Below are positions 22,683 through 30,522 of a DNA stretch of 64,000 bases, piece after piece. The stretch is taken from assembly GCF_002858865.1 (NCBI RefSeq), contig NZ_PJRR01000022.1:32023-96022 (forward strand), read 5' to 3'. The notes below the pieces were generated by a model, which saw only the letters and a list, made by a program, of their open reading frames with translations, had not been told where the DNA came from and made no database searches. Every line of letters begins with the position of its first letter. Positions within the stretch are counted from its first letter, which is position 1. The position numbers and the translations under genes are program-made. The stretch is from Caulobacter vibrioides (GTDB taxonomy: Bacteria; Pseudomonadota; Alphaproteobacteria; Caulobacterales; Caulobacteraceae).

Positions 22683-24037
22683 GCGGCGGCTCGTTGCGAT
22701 GGCGACTGATCGTCGGCGGCATGCTGGCGATCCTGGCGGCCCTGGCGGTCGCCTGGCTGGCCATGACCTGGCTTTTCGAGCGTCATATCGTGCGTCGGGA
22801 AACGGCCGACCTGACACGCGCGGGTCAGGTGCTGGTCGCGGGTCTCCGGCTGGAGCCGAACGGCGCGCCGGTCATCGACGCGACCTTGTCTGATCCGCGG
22901 CTGTCGAAAGCCGCTGGCGGCTTCTACTGGCAGGTTTCGACAACCTCTGGCAGCGAGCGGTCGGTCTCCCTGTGGGATCAGGCGCTAAAGTCGCCGCAAA
23001 TCGCGCCGGCTGAGGGCTGGTCCTCGCGCATCGCCGCCGGGCCGTTTGATGATCGCGTCCTCCTGGTCGAGCGCAGCGTGCGACCGGACCGCGACGGTCC
23101 GGCCGTGCTGATCCAGGTCGCCAGTGACGAAAAGGTGTTGCGCGCCGCCCGGCGCGAGTTCGGTCGCGAACTCGCCATTTTTCTGGGGGGGCTCTGGGCG
23201 GTCCTCTCGGGCGCCGCAGCCTTGCAGGTGGTGCTGGGCCTGTCGCCCCTGACCCGCGTGCGCGCGGATCTTACTCGCCTACGCAAAAGCCCTTCTGCCC
23301 GGATGTCGCTCGATCATCCGCGCGAGATCGCGCCGCTGGCCGAGGCGATCAACGCCTTGGCCGAAGCGCGGGAGGCTGATCTGGCCCGTGCACGCCGACG
23401 AGCCGGCGACCTGGCCCACAGTCTCAAAACGCCGCTCGCCGCTCTGTCGGCCCAGAGCCGCCGCGCGCGCGAAGACGGCGCGGCCGCAGCCGCTGATGGT
23501 CTGGACGCCGCCATCGCCGCGGTCGCCGCGGCGCTGGAGGCCGAGCTGGCCAGAGCTCGCGCCGCCGCCGCCCGAGAGGCCATCTTCGCCGCCGAGACCG
23601 CGCCTCTGGCCGTCGCAGAACGCCTCGTGGCCGTTCTGGAACGCACCGCCGATGGCGAGCGCTTGATCTTCGATATTGATGTTCCGGCCGATCTGAAGGC
23701 GCCGGCCTCTGAAGACGTGGTCACCGAAATGCTGGGGGCGCTCATCGAGAACGCCGCCCGTCATGCTCGCCGCCAAGTCAGGATTTCAGGCGCTGTGGTG
23801 GGGCAGGGCGCAGTCCTGACCGTCGAGGATGATGGACCAGGGCTGGACAAGGGCCGCGCGGAGGCGGCCCTCGCGCGCGGCGCCCGGTTGGACGAGGCCG
23901 GGCCAGGCCACGGTCTGGGGCTGGCCATCGTTCGCGATCTTGCAGAGGCTTCGGGCGCGGTGTTGAGCATGGACCGCGGGGATCTGGGCGGCCTTCGCGC
24001 GATGGTGTCGTGGACGGCGCCCGGAGCAGGGCCATGA
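22679..24037 (+). CDS. sensor histidine kinase of the PepSY operon
   Basis: 452 aa, GTG start at 22679 overlapping the regulator stop codon. TM1 at about 10-30, a periplasmic domain (about 35-165) and TM2 at about 165-187 (LAIFLGGLWAVLSGAAALQV). The H-box is DLAHSLKTPLAALSAQSRRA with His247; the SLKTP form is typical of PhoQ/QseC-like kinases. Asn358 sits in the N-box (LIENAARHA), VEDDGPGL is the G1 box and GHGLGLAIV the G2 box. The H-box is followed by an unusually Ala/Arg-rich helix. The ligand is unknown; the PepSY partner suggests an envelope signal. Confidence 0.9.
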   Translation: MSGGSLRWRLIVGGMLAILAALAVAWLAMTWLFERHIVRRETADLTRAGQVLVAGLRLEPNGAPVIDATLSDPRLSKAAGGFYWQVSTTSGSERSVSLWDQALKSPQIAPAEGWSSRIAAGPFDDRVLLVERSVRPDRDGPAVLIQVASDEKVLRAARREFGRELAIFLGGLWAVLSGAAALQVVLGLSPLTRVRADLTRLRKSPSARMSLDHPREIAPLAEAINALAEAREADLARARRRAGDLAHSLKTPLAALSAQSRRAREDGAAAAADGLDAAIAAVAAALEAELARARAAAAREAIFAAETAPLAVAERLVAVLERTADGERLIFDIDVPADLKAPASEDVVTEMLGALIENAARHARRQVRISGAVVGQGAVLTVEDDGPGLDKGRAEAALARGARLDEAGPGHGLGLAIVRDLAEASGAVLSMDRGDLGGLRAMVSWTAPGAGP

Positions 24038-24267
24038 GCGTCTGAGCTCAGAACCCGCCCATTGGTCGCATCGGCCCTTTGCGTCCTTGCGAAGGCCGAA
24101 CGTCCCCCTTCTGCGACACAGCGGCTCGCGGCAATTTCCGGACTTTTGCTCTACAAGGGCGGCTGTGATCCGTGCAAAACCGGCGCGCGGAAGGGGGGCG
24201 GGTTGAAGCGCCGCCAGTCTGGCGCGCTTCCTCATGCTCCTAGTATCGCATAAAGCCTTGTCTCTCC

Positions 24268-25293
24268 GTGGGTAAAGTCCTGAAATATCAAGCTCATAGA
24301 TTTTCCGTCGCCCCGATGATGGACTGGACCGACCGACACTGTCGGTCGCTGCACCGCGGGCTGTCGTCGCGGGCGCTGCTCTACACCGAGATGGTGACGA
24401 GCGGTGCGGTGGTGCATGGCGATCGAAACAAGCTGCTCGGCTATGACCCTGGCCAGCATCCGGTGGCGGTGCAATTGGGCGGGTCGGATCCTGCCGAACT
24501 GGCTCAGGCCGCGCGGATCGCCGAGGACTACGGCTATGACGAGGTGAACCTCAATGTCGGCTGCCCCTCGGATCGGGTGCAAAGCGGCCGCTTTGGCGCT
24601 TGCCTGATGCGCGAACCGGATCTGGTCGCTGAGTGTATGGCGGCGATCAAGAACGCCGTACGGGTTCCCGCCACGGTGAAGTGCCGGATCGGCGTGGATG
24701 ACCAGGATCCCGAAGAGAGCCTCTTCACGCTGGTCGATCGCTCTGCGGCGGCGGGGATCGACACGTTTGTTGTTCATGCGCGCAAGGCCTGGCTGCAGGG
24801 CCTGTCGCCTAAGGAAAACCGAGACATTCCGCCCCTCGACTACGCGCTGGTTTACCGTCTGAAGCGCGAACGTCCCGCCTTGACCATTGCCATCAATGGC
24901 GGTGTGCCCAGCGTCGATGCGGCGCTGGAGCATCTGGCCAATGGCGTGGACGGCGTGATGCTGGGGCGGGCCGCCTATCATGAGGCGGGCTTGCTGGGAG
25001 AGGTCGACCGGCGCGTGTTCGGGCTGGATGTCGCGGACGTCGACAGCTTCGAGGCCGTCGAGCGCTATCGGCCCTATCTGGCGCGGGAACTGGCGGCCGG
25101 AACGCATCTGGCGGCAATGAGCCGGCACATGCTGGGCCTTTTCCACGGCCTGCCCGGCGCCCGGGCCTGGCGCCGTATCCTGACGGTCGAGGGCGTTAAG
25201 TCCGGCGCAGGGCTGGACGTAGTGGATCGGGCGCTCGACGCCGTTCGCGCCGCGCTGGCGTCTCGAGAAGAGCGGTCAGCCCCAGCGGCCTAG
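24268..25293 (+). CDS. dusA: tRNA-dihydrouridine(20/20a) synthase
   Basis: FMN enzyme that reduces uridines in the tRNA D-loop. 341 aa with a GTG start at 24268; no earlier in-frame ATG would extend the fold. Landmarks are FSVAPMMDWTDRHCRSLHR, TEMVTSGAVVHGD, VAVQLGGSDPAELA, NLNVGCPSDRVQSGRFGACL with catalytic Cys99, PATVKCRIGVDD, FVVHARKAWLQGLSPKENR and VMLGRAAYHEAGLLGEVDR. The DRHCR and LSPKENR segments separate DusA from DusB/C. The 230-bp upstream gap shows no other gene. Confidence 0.95.
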   Translation: MGKVLKYQAHRFSVAPMMDWTDRHCRSLHRGLSSRALLYTEMVTSGAVVHGDRNKLLGYDPGQHPVAVQLGGSDPAELAQAARIAEDYGYDEVNLNVGCPSDRVQSGRFGACLMREPDLVAECMAAIKNAVRVPATVKCRIGVDDQDPEESLFTLVDRSAAAGIDTFVVHARKAWLQGLSPKENRDIPPLDYALVYRLKRERPALTIAINGGVPSVDAALEHLANGVDGVMLGRAAYHEAGLLGEVDRRVFGLDVADVDSFEAVERYRPYLARELAAGTHLAAMSRHMLGLFHGLPGARAWRRILTVEGVKSGAGLDVVDRALDAVRAALASREERSAPAA

Positions 25294-25297
25294 CAGG

Positions 25298-25807
25298 CTA
25301 AGGGTGCAGGATCAGCGAGGTCTGGGTGGCCTCGAAGCGCGACAGGCGGCCCAGATAGCTCATGCCCAGAAGTGAGTTTTCCAGGCCTTTCTCGATGACG
25401 AGGGCATCGACGTCGCGAACGCGCGCGCCGGCGATCGAGACGCTGGCCAGCTTCACGGCGGCGGCGCGCGTACGACCATCGGCCGTGATGACGTTGTAGT
25501 CATAGGTCAGGCGGCTGGTGTCGATGCCCAGGCGCTGGGCGTCAGCCAGGCTTAGCGAGACGGCGGTGGCGCCGGTGTCGACCAAGAAGCGAACGGCCTT
25601 GCCGTCGACATTGCCCTGGGCCCAGAAGTGGCCGTCGCTGTCCTTGCTCAGCTGGGCCGCGCCGCCTTCGGCTCCGCCGAGGGTGGCGGTCGCCGCAGAA
25701 GGCGCACGCAGTTCCGGATGGCGCAGATCGTCGAGCGAGACGACAGCCTTGGCGGCGCCGACCGCCGACAGGGCTCCCACCAATGCGATCGCCGCAAACC
25801 TCAACAT
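25298..25807 (-). CDS. retropepsin-like aspartic protease, secreted or membrane-anchored
   Basis: 169 aa from the ATG at 25807. A GTG at 25816 is also open but would leave only two bases to the AGG-rich ribosome-binding site, so I prefer the ATG. MLRFAAIALVGALSAVGAAK is a signal sequence or anchor. The catalytic motif FLVDTGATAVSL (Asp77-Thr-Gly) and the flap region ITADGRTRAAAVKLASVSIA are followed by SLLGMSYLGRLSRFE, the second conserved motif of the clan AA TIGR02281-type family. One Asp per chain implies a homodimer, as in retropepsins. It lies tail to tail with dusA, four bases apart. Confidence 0.88.
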   Translation of the reverse strand: MLRFAAIALVGALSAVGAAKAVVSLDDLRHPELRAPSAATATLGGAEGGAAQLSKDSDGHFWAQGNVDGKAVRFLVDTGATAVSLSLADAQRLGIDTSRLTYDYNVITADGRTRAAAVKLASVSIAGARVRDVDALVIEKGLENSLLGMSYLGRLSRFEATQTSLILHP

Positions 25808-25860
25808 AGAAGACACCCTGCCTTGTAGGCTTTGAGACCGCTTCTGCGATCGTTAGCCAG

Positions 25861-25980
25861 ATGAATAGCAGCGATGCGTTTTTAATCTGTGAATCGGAAC
25901 GTCAATTTCTGAATGTTGGTTACCAATATGGTAACAAGATTAGTATTGCGATCTATATTTGCTAAATTTGGACGGCATAT
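25861..25980. promoter_or_regulatory. AT-rich island with a 17-bp dyad GTTACC-N5-GGTAAC
   Basis: By hand count these 120 bases are about 35% G+C, far below the surroundings. GTTACCAATATGGTAAC (25919-25935) is a perfect dyad with a 5-base centre, a typical LacI/GntR-type operator geometry. No intact ORF is associated with it: the adjoining 25981-26121 stretch shows no recognisable gene. The 25808-26121 gap lies between two minus-strand genes, so the controlled promoter is not obvious. Confidence 0.5.
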
Positions 25981-26121
25981 TTTTGTCGGTGTTGGCTCGG
26001 CATGGCGCGACCTCGCGATTACTACTCCACGACGTTCAACGCGCACGCAGGGTCTCGCCAAGGGCGCCTGGCGCGCTACGGATCTCGCGGCGCTATTCGA
26101 GGTCTGATCACGGGAGTGACG

Positions 26122-26346
26122 TCAGCGCCCGGCTTGCGCAGCGGCCGTCAGCGCGATCATCGGGTCAGGGCGTTCTGGGAGGGCGGCCATGATGGCGGCG
26201 CGCTCATCGTCACTGAGCCGGGCCCAGGCCGCGATCTCCGGCAAGGTGCGGCGACAGCCCAGGCAGTAGCCCGAGGCGCCGTCGACCGCGCAAACCTTCA
26301 CGCAAGGCGTCACGATGGGGCGAGGTGGCTGGGCGTTCGTCGTCAT
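26122..26346 (-). CDS. DUF1289 small Cys-rich protein
   Basis: 74 aa. The Cys pattern TPCVKVCAVDGASGYCLGCRRTL, then EIAAWARLSDDERAAIMAALPER, is the DUF1289 signature. The four Cys suggest a Zn or Fe-S site. Function is unproven. It is transcribed divergently from the CobT-like gene with an 86-bp gap. Confidence 0.88.
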   Translation of the reverse strand: MTTNAQPPRPIVTPCVKVCAVDGASGYCLGCRRTLPEIAAWARLSDDERAAIMAALPERPDPMIALTAAAQAGR

Positions 26347-26432
26347 GGTCCAAACATCTCCGGTCCGTGTCAGGTGCGCAAGGGCTTGGGGCTGGGGCTT
26401 GCTTTGGGCGGCGAGCGGTTTAAGTCCGCTCC

Positions 26433-27323
26433 ATGACCGATCAGACTGTCTCTCCCTTCGCCGATATCCGCCAACTCGCGAGCTCGCCGCCGCAGCCCGG
26501 GCCGACGCCCGCGCTGGAGCAGGGCGGGCGGCTCGCCGAGATCGCCGCCTGGCTGACCGCCTGGACCGGCAAGACGCCGCCGGCCGTCAATCGACCCGTC
26601 GTGGCCTTGTACGCCGGCGCGCGCCAGGGTGTGGGTCCGCGCGGGTGGGCGCGCGAGCGCCTGGAGGCGATCGCGGCCGGCGGCGCCACCGTCTCTCGCT
26701 TGGCCGGTGTCCAGGGCGCGGGTCTGGAGGCCTTCGACCTGGCGATCGATCGGCCTTCGCCGGACATGGTGAGCAAGGCCTCGATGAGCGAGAAGGAGGC
26801 GGCCGCCACCATGGCGTTCGGCATGGAGGCTCTGGCCAAGCAGCCTGATCTGCTGATCCCCGGCGTCATCGCTGCGGAGCCTGCACGCACCGCCGCCGCC
26901 GTCTGTCTGGCGCTGTTTGGCGGCGAGGCTTCCGACTGGTCAAGCGATCCTGAGCCGGTCGCGGCGGCGGTCGCCCGGGCGCGTGAAGAGGGCATGGGCG
27001 ATGACCCGCTTGAGATCCTGCGTCAACTCGGTGGCCGTGAAACCGCCGCCGTGGCCGGCGCCATTCTGGCCGCGCGTGTGCAGAAGACGCCGGTGCTGCT
27101 GGACGGCTATGCCGCCTGCGCCGCCGCCGCGATTGTCCAGGCGGTCGAGCCCACCGCCATCGATCATTGCCTCGCCGCCCATGTCAGTCCGGCGAGGGGA
27201 CATGCCAAGCTGCTGGAAAAGCTGGGAAAGCAGCCGCTCTTGAGCCTCGGTGTCGAGGATGAAGAGGGCGTTGGTGGCGTCTCGGCCCTGGCGCTGGTCA
27301 AGCTGGCCTGCGAGGTCCGATAG
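26433..27323 (+). CDS. CobT-like nicotinate-nucleotide-dimethylbenzimidazole phosphoribosyltransferase
   Basis: 296 aa, shorter than the about 340-350 of classical CobT. The fold is recognisable from RPVVALYAGARQGV, MAFGMEALAKQPDLLIPGVI, PVLLDGYAACAAAAIVQAVE, HCLAAHVSPARGHAKLLEKL and SLGVEDEEGVGGVSAL. In classical CobT the catalytic Glu lies in an LGEGTGA-type loop; here the loop reads LGVEDEEGVGG, so Glu is available but the motif is altered. CobT activates the lower ligand of cobalamin. No other cobalamin genes are in the window, and I see no B12 riboswitch upstream. Confidence 0.75.
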   Translation: MTDQTVSPFADIRQLASSPPQPGPTPALEQGGRLAEIAAWLTAWTGKTPPAVNRPVVALYAGARQGVGPRGWARERLEAIAAGGATVSRLAGVQGAGLEAFDLAIDRPSPDMVSKASMSEKEAAATMAFGMEALAKQPDLLIPGVIAAEPARTAAAVCLALFGGEASDWSSDPEPVAAAVARAREEGMGDDPLEILRQLGGRETAAVAGAILAARVQKTPVLLDGYAACAAAAIVQAVEPTAIDHCLAAHVSPARGHAKLLEKLGKQPLLSLGVEDEEGVGGVSALALVKLACEVR

Positions 27324-27371
27324 GCGGTTTCGCGGGGCCTCTAAGTGAACGCGGATAATATTCGCTTCCGT

Positions 27372-27405
27372 TGACGCTAACGTCATCTTTCCAAACGGCC
27401 GTTCG
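27372..27405. promoter_or_regulatory. operator-like sites upstream of the acyl-CoA dehydrogenase genes
   Basis: TGACG-CTAA-CGTCA (27372-27385) is a perfect 5-bp dyad recalling LiuR/MerR-type operators. CAAACGGCCGTTCG (27392-27405) matches CAAACGGACGTTTG at 42407-42420 in 12 of 14 positions. A third dyad GACCCC/GGGGTC (27437-27455) lies just ahead of the ribosome-binding site. Confidence 0.5.
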
Positions 27406-27474
27406 AGCCATATCATGCTCCCTGAAACGCAATAACGACCCCCATCCGAGGGGTCGATTGAACGGGAGCTCGCC

Positions 27475-28689
27475 ATGAATCTCGACTTCTCGCCCGAGGA
27501 CCTCGCCTTCCGCGACGAGGTCCGCGCCTTTATCGCCGAAAACTATCCGGCCGGGCTGCGCGACAAGCAGGAGGAGGGCGAGGAGATGGCCAAGGAGGAT
27601 TTCCTCTCCTGGCACCGCGTTCTCGCCAACAAGGGCTGGGTGGCCCCCGCCTGGCCGACCCAGTACGGCGGACCGGGCTGGACCTCGGTGCAGCGCTATA
27701 TCTGGTCGGAAGAAACCGCCCGCGCCGACTGCGTGCCGATCCTGCCGTTCGGCATCAACATGGTCGGCCCGGTGATCTACACCTTCGGCACGCCCGAGCA
27801 AAAGGAACGCTTCCTGCCGGGGACCCTGTCGGGCGACATCTGGTGGTCGCAGGGCTACAGCGAGCCGGGCGCGGGTTCCGACCTCGCCAGCCTGAAGACC
27901 AAGGCCGAGCGCTTCACCGGCGATGACGGCAAGGAATACTACCTGGTCAATGGTCAGAAGACCTGGACCACCATGGCCCAGCACGGCGACTGGATCTTCT
28001 GTCTGGTCCGCACCGACCCGAACGCCAAGATTCAGGAAGGCATCTCGTTCCTGCTGATCGACATGAAGTCGCCGGGCGTGACCGTGCGTCCGATCATCAC
28101 CCTGGGCGGCGAGCACGAGGTCAACGAGGTCTGGTTCGAGAACGTCAAGGTGCCGGTCGAGAACCGCATCTACGACGAGAACAAGGGTTGGACCTGCGCC
28201 AAGTTCCTGCTGGCTCACGAGCGCTCGGGCATCGCCGGTGTGGCGCGCTCCAAGCGCGGCATCGAGCGGATCCGCCAGATCGCCTCGACCGAGCTGAGCG
28301 ACGACGGCGACGCGCTGATCAAGGATCCGATGTTCAAGCGCAAGGTCGCCGAGCTCGAGATCGACCTGACGGCGCTGGAGTACACTGAACTGCGCACCCT
28401 GGCCGGCGAAGCCGCGGGCCGCGGGCCGGGTCCGGAGTCCAGCGTGCTCAAGATCAAGGGCACCGAGATCCAGCAACGCCTGACCGAGTTGGCGCTAGAG
28501 GCCGCTGGTCACTACGGCGCGCCTTACTTCCGGGGCTTCCCGAAGGACGGCGACAACGCCCATCCGATCGGTCCGGAGTTCGCGCACCGCGCCGCGCCGA
28601 CCTATTTCAACGTCCGCAAGACGTCGATCTACGGCGGCTCGAACGAAATCCAGCGCAACATCATCGCCAAGATGGTGCTGGGCCTCTAA
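27475..28689 (+). CDS. acyl-CoA dehydrogenase (first of a pair)
   Basis: 404 aa flavoprotein of the acyl-CoA dehydrogenase family; oxidises an acyl-CoA to the trans-2-enoyl-CoA and passes electrons to ETF. Landmarks: AWPTQYGGPGWTSVQRYIWSE at the N-terminus, WSQGYSEPGAGSDLASLKT, VNGQKTWTTMAQHGDW, ERSGIAGVARSKRGIERI and the C-terminal SIYGGSNEIQRNIIAKMVLG. Proteins of this arrangement often form an alpha-beta heterodimer with a second ACAD encoded next door, as here. The substrate could be a long-chain, steroid or branched acyl-CoA; sequence alone does not decide. Confidence 0.92.
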   Translation: MNLDFSPEDLAFRDEVRAFIAENYPAGLRDKQEEGEEMAKEDFLSWHRVLANKGWVAPAWPTQYGGPGWTSVQRYIWSEETARADCVPILPFGINMVGPVIYTFGTPEQKERFLPGTLSGDIWWSQGYSEPGAGSDLASLKTKAERFTGDDGKEYYLVNGQKTWTTMAQHGDWIFCLVRTDPNAKIQEGISFLLIDMKSPGVTVRPIITLGGEHEVNEVWFENVKVPVENRIYDENKGWTCAKFLLAHERSGIAGVARSKRGIERIRQIASTELSDDGDALIKDPMFKRKVAELEIDLTALEYTELRTLAGEAAGRGPGPESSVLKIKGTEIQQRLTELALEAAGHYGAPYFRGFPKDGDNAHPIGPEFAHRAAPTYFNVRKTSIYGGSNEIQRNIIAKMVLGL

Positions 28690-28800
28690 CGCGGGCTGTC
28701 AGCCCGGGTGCGCCGGAGGCGTGACCCGGGACCACCCAATTCACCGACATTGACGATCCCGGCGCTCCGCTTTGCTGCGGCCGGGATGACAATCAAAAAG
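28690..28800. repeat. intergenic inverted-repeat element between the two ACAD genes
   Basis: ATCCCGGC (28756-28763) and GCCGGGAT (28780-28787) form an 8-bp perfect dyad running into GATGACA. Upstream, CCCGGGTGCGCC...GTGACCCGGG forms another. Sequences with CCGGGATGACA recur in many high-GC proteobacterial genomes as small intergenic repeats. It fills most of the 126-bp gap. Confidence 0.5.
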
Positions 28801-28815
28801 AACGGAAACCCAGGG

Positions 28816-29955
28816 ATGGATTTCAACTTCACCGAAGAGCAGTCGATGGTCCGCGACTCCGTCGCGAGCTTCCTGCAGGACAAGTACGACTTCGACACCC
28901 GCCGCAAGATCGTCAGCTCGGACGCCGGTTGGCGCGCCGACTACTGGAAGGCCTTCGCCGAGGAGCTGGGCATTCTCGGCGCCTCGTTCAGCGAGGAGCT
29001 GGGCGGCCTGGGCGGCGGCGCCATCGACAATATGATCATCATGGAAGAGTTCGGTAAGGCGCTCGTGATCGAGCCCTATCTGGGCACCGTGGTGATCGGC
29101 GGCGGCTTCATGAAGCACTCGGGCTACGCCGGCGCGGCCTCGGTCATCGAGGGCATTGTCGGTGGCTCGACCACCATCGCCTTCGCCTATGCCGAACCCC
29201 AGGCCCGCTACACCTGGCAGGACCTGAAGACGACGGCCAAGAAGGACGGCTCGGGCTGGGTTCTCAACGGCCACAAGGCCGTCGTGGTCGGCGCGCCGTT
29301 CGCCACCCACCTGATCGTCACGGCTCGCACGGGCGGCGCCCAGCGCGACGCCGGCGGCGTCGGCGTGTTCATCATCGACAAGAGCCTGCCGGGCGTCGTG
29401 ACGCGCGACTATCCGACGGTCGACGGCAACCGCGCCTCGGAAGTCTATTTCGAGAACGTCTCGATCCCGGCCGAGGCCCTGATCTCGGAAAGCGGTCTGG
29501 CCCTGGTCGAACAGGTCATGGACGAGGCCATCGCCGCCGTCGGCGCCGAGGCTGTGGGCGTGCTGCGCAAGCTGCACGACGGCACTCTGGACTACGCCAA
29601 GCAGCGCAAGCAGTTCGGCACCGCCATCGCCAACTTCCAGGTGCTGCAACACCGCATGGTCGACATGTTCATCGAGGTCGAGCAATCGGTGTCGATGACC
29701 TACATGGCGACGATCAAGGTTGGCGAGAGCGCCGCCGAACGCGCCAAGGCCGTCTCGGCCATGAAGGTGCGCATCGGTCGCGCCTGCAAGTTCGTGGGCC
29801 AAAGCGCCATCCAGATCCATGGCGGCATGGGCATGACCGACGAACTGGCGATCGGTCACTACTTCAAGCGCGCGACGATGATCGAAGGCCTGTTCGGCTC
29901 TGTTGATCATCATCTGAAGCGTTACGAATCCCTGTCGTTCGACGCGGCCGCCTAA
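28816..29955 (+). CDS. acyl-CoA dehydrogenase (second of a pair)
   Basis: 379 aa from the ATG at 28816 after CAGGG; the longer frame would translate the repeat. Acyl-CoA dehydrogenase fold: MDFNFTEEQSMVRDSVASFL, ELGGLGGGAIDNMIIMEEFG, KAVVVGAPFATHLIVTART, DYAKQRKQFGTAIANFQVLQ and IHGGMGMTDELAIGHYFKR. The C-terminal catalytic region differs from the first gene, fitting a heteromeric pair rather than two redundant enzymes. A strong terminator follows, so both genes likely share one transcript, with electrons going through ETF to ETF-QO (57.4 kb). Confidence 0.92.
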   Translation: MDFNFTEEQSMVRDSVASFLQDKYDFDTRRKIVSSDAGWRADYWKAFAEELGILGASFSEELGGLGGGAIDNMIIMEEFGKALVIEPYLGTVVIGGGFMKHSGYAGAASVIEGIVGGSTTIAFAYAEPQARYTWQDLKTTAKKDGSGWVLNGHKAVVVGAPFATHLIVTARTGGAQRDAGGVGVFIIDKSLPGVVTRDYPTVDGNRASEVYFENVSIPAEALISESGLALVEQVMDEAIAAVGAEAVGVLRKLHDGTLDYAKQRKQFGTAIANFQVLQHRMVDMFIEVEQSVSMTYMATIKVGESAAERAKAVSAMKVRIGRACKFVGQSAIQIHGGMGMTDELAIGHYFKRATMIEGLFGSVDHHLKRYESLSFDAAA

Positions 29956-29990
29956 GGGCGTCTACGGACCAACAGGTTCAAGTGTTGAAG

Positions 29991-30023
29991 CCGCCTGCGT
30001 CATGGCGACGCGGGCGGTTTTTT
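29991..30023 (+). terminator. terminator of the acyl-CoA dehydrogenase pair
   Basis: CCGCCTGCGTC, loop ATGGC, GACGCGGGCGG, then TTTTTTC. 11-bp stem with one mismatch, 35 bp after the stop codon. Confidence 0.85.
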
Positions 30024-30208
30024 CATGCACCATGCTCCTGAACCATTCGCCTCAGGATCAGCTGACGCGGGTTTCATCGCCCGCCAAGCACGACAAGGCG
30101 TTCGCCCATATAGGCCGTCTACGGATTAAAAGCTGACGTCGTTTCAGGTGTCTGGCGGCGACTCGTCCGCATGCGGATATGATCTTTACACGGATGAAAT
30201 ACGGTTGC

Positions 30209-30320
30209 GGAGACGCTTATTGAGCGCATTCTTCCCAACGACGCGCTGACGACTAGGAGGGTGAGAGCCCCTGTAAGCCGCGCGCGTCTCCTGGTCCTCA
30301 CGGCACTATCTGGGAGACGC
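30209..30320 (+). promoter_or_regulatory. structured leader with mutually exclusive stems ahead of a short ORF
   Basis: GGAGACGC occurs at 30209-30216 and again at 30313-30320; its exact complement GCGTCTCC is at 30284-30291, so only one pairing can form at a time. The downstream copy contains the GGGAG ribosome-binding site of the ORF at 30325. A further stem, GACTAGGAG (30251-30259) with CTCCTGGTC (30288-30296, one G-U pair), competes for the same bases. GTGAG (30261-30265) could pair with CTCAC (30297-30301) as a pseudoknot. This is riboswitch-like logic; no known class is recognised. The rest of 29956-30324 holds only the terminator above. Confidence 0.5.
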
Positions 30321-30324
30321 CGCC

Positions 30325-30447
30325 ATGAACGTATCGAAGATGAACCACGCGATGCTGTCGTTCGCCCTCTTGGGCGGCATGCTGGTCGGTGGTCGGCAGA
30401 GTTCGAAGCCGCCCAAATCCCCGTCGTCGAAGTCGGGGCGCAAATAG
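30325..30447 (+). CDS. short ORF, 40-residue putative membrane peptide
   Basis: ATG at 30325 preceded by GGGAGACGCCGCC. The peptide has a short N-terminus (MNVSKMNHA), one hydrophobic segment (MLSFALLGGMLVGG) and a Lys/Pro/Ser-rich basic tail ending KSGRK. It is bracketed by the structured leader upstream and an intrinsic terminator downstream, so it looks like a complete transcription unit. I know no family for it. Alternatively, the transcript could be a non-coding RNA that happens to contain this frame. Confidence 0.5.
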   Translation: MNVSKMNHAMLSFALLGGMLVGGRQSSKPPKSPSSKSGRK

Positions 30448-30467
30448 GCCGGCTTTCGCGATACGAA

Positions 30468-30498
30468 AAAGGCCTCCGCCGGGCAGGCGGAGGCCTTT
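30468..30498. terminator. bidirectional intrinsic terminator
   Basis: AAAGGCCTCCGCC, loop GGGCA, GGCGGAGGCCTTT: a 13-bp perfect stem. A-run upstream and T-run downstream allow it to end both the short ORF (plus strand) and the gene at 30523-30831 (minus strand). Confidence 0.88.
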
Positions 30499-30522
30499 GC
30501 ATCGTCGCCTTCAGAGAGGGTC

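Noticed and set aside
26346..26433. Cobalamin riboswitch ahead of the CobT-like gene
   Set aside because: Gap is only 86 bp and lacks the B12-box; nothing else supports it.
30251..30272. GGAGGGTGAGAGCCCC resembles a stretch of 23S rRNA
   Set aside because: The similarity is about a dozen bases with no flanking rRNA match; more economical as part of the local RNA structure.
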